Source of the DNA: Spirochaetales bacterium
GTDB lineage: Bacteria; Spirochaetota; Spirochaetia; Treponematales; Treponemataceae
NCBI GenBank assembly: GCA_029098225.1
Contig: JAQXNX010000027.1
Span: 21,379-85,378 of the forward strand
Direction: 5' to 3'
Length of the DNA stretch: 64,000 nucleotides
Shown: piece after piece, positions 63,635 through 64,000 of the stretch
How positions within the stretch are numbered: position 1 is the first letter of the stretch
How the letters are laid out: every line of letters begins with the position of its first letter
Translations under genes and position numbers: made by a program
Notes under the pieces: generated by a model
Told to the model about the DNA's origin: nothing
The model's input: the letters and a program-made list of their open reading frames with translations, nothing else
Database searches by the model: none

Positions 63635-64000
63635 TCTTCTATTGTATCAGACTTTTCAGATTTCTGGTAAGATTTTTCCCGCATCAAACCAACCCAATAA
63701 AAGAGCATTGTCGGCAGTATTGGCGCTGCAAAATCGTAAATCAGATTCATGTCTTTCAGCACAAGTCCCTGATAAAGAGCAAAAATAAGCACTGAGCCGG
63801 CATAAAGAATAAGGGTTCTGAAAATCAGCTTTGGCTTTGAAATCAAAGCCAGCACAAATGTAAGAATCATCGGCAGATAAAATTGCAGCATGTTTTTTAT
63901 GTCTGTGTGCTCTGTGTTTATTTCAACCTTTTGAATTAATGCAAAAATGATTGAAACAATTGTGTAGACAAAAAACAATCCGACAGCAAGAATTATTGCC
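63631..64000 (-). CDS. Membrane protein, C-terminal part (runs off the window)
   Basis: At least 123 residues with three or four membrane segments (MFFVYTIVSIIFALIQ, MLQFYLPMILTFVLALI, IFRTLILYAGSVLIFAL, PILPTMLFYWVGLM). The frame is open to the window edge, so the start is missing. Its stop overlaps the LytTR start by four bases, putting it in the same operon. I do not recognise a family. Confidence 0.6.
   Translation of the reverse strand, partial: AIILAVGLFFVYTIVSIIFALIQKVEINTEHTDIKNMLQFYLPMILTFVLALISKPKLIFRTLILYAGSVLIFALYQGLVLKDMNLIYDFAAPILPTMLFYWVGLMREKSYQKSEKSDTIEE

Overview
The window looks like a chromosomal segment of a host-associated Treponema-like spirochaete. This is inferred from the low-GC coding style, a BspA-type leucine-rich repeat protein, a large cache-domain chemoreceptor, Lol-type lipoprotein export genes beside outer-membrane barrels, a RecBCD set, plant-polysaccharide catabolism (GH51 arabinofuranosidase, uronate pathway) and many signalling genes. 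No 16S rRNA, tRNA, CRISPR array, prophage or insertion sequence was seen, so the genus call is an inference.

Layout. 1-4161: isoleucine synthesis (3' end of citramalate synthase, ilvD) with an LRR gene overlapping ilvD. 4294-8877: fatty-acid genes fabD, fabF and fabZ, interrupted by a Phd/PIN toxin-antitoxin pair and a small outer-membrane protein. 9195-11482: aspartate kinase and dapB (lysine/cell-wall precursor branch). 11485-14242: two membrane proteins, including a uracil-type permease, and a small secreted protein. 14332-20929: a serine/threonine signalling block (DUF2974-like hydrolase, FHA protein, metallophosphatase, Ser/Thr kinase) followed by lon. 20984-26260: chemoreceptor, secreted esterase, HAD phosphatase and glucuronate isomerase. 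26360-30887: an argD-like aminotransferase overlapping a very large surface protein. 31323-36477: a Gld-like ABC exporter operon ending in pth. 36570-42682: a LolCDE-like transporter, a LolA-like periplasmic protein and a beta-barrel. 42858-51647: recC-recB-recD. 51650-55380: GH51 arabinofuranosidase, KDPG aldolase and KDG kinase. 55460-59296: a creBCD-like two-component system. 59633-62705: a transglutaminase-like lipoprotein, an M28-type peptidase and a diguanylate cyclase. 62725-64000: a DUF3021/LytTR pair in which the LytTR gene carries an in-frame amber codon.

Pathway logic. uxaC, eda and kdgK together would take glucuronate or galacturonate towards pyruvate and glyceraldehyde-3-phosphate; the intermediate dehydrogenase and dehydratase steps are not in the window. 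The GH51 enzyme and the secreted esterase fit breakdown of arabinoxylan or pectin. LolCDE, the LolA-like protein and several barrels form an envelope-biogenesis block.

Regulation and structure. The most distinctive signals are non-coding. Many genes have a sigma70-type -10 box only 6-10 bases before the start codon and no Shine-Dalgarno, suggesting widespread leaderless mRNAs. A run of 14 T fills the spacer of the lolD-like promoter, a candidate phase-variable switch. A 109-bp tandem repeat, each unit carrying a ribosome-binding-site-like stretch and three hairpins, precedes the Gld-like operon. The creD promoter carries an 11-bp-period direct repeat and a leader that can fold two mutually exclusive ways.
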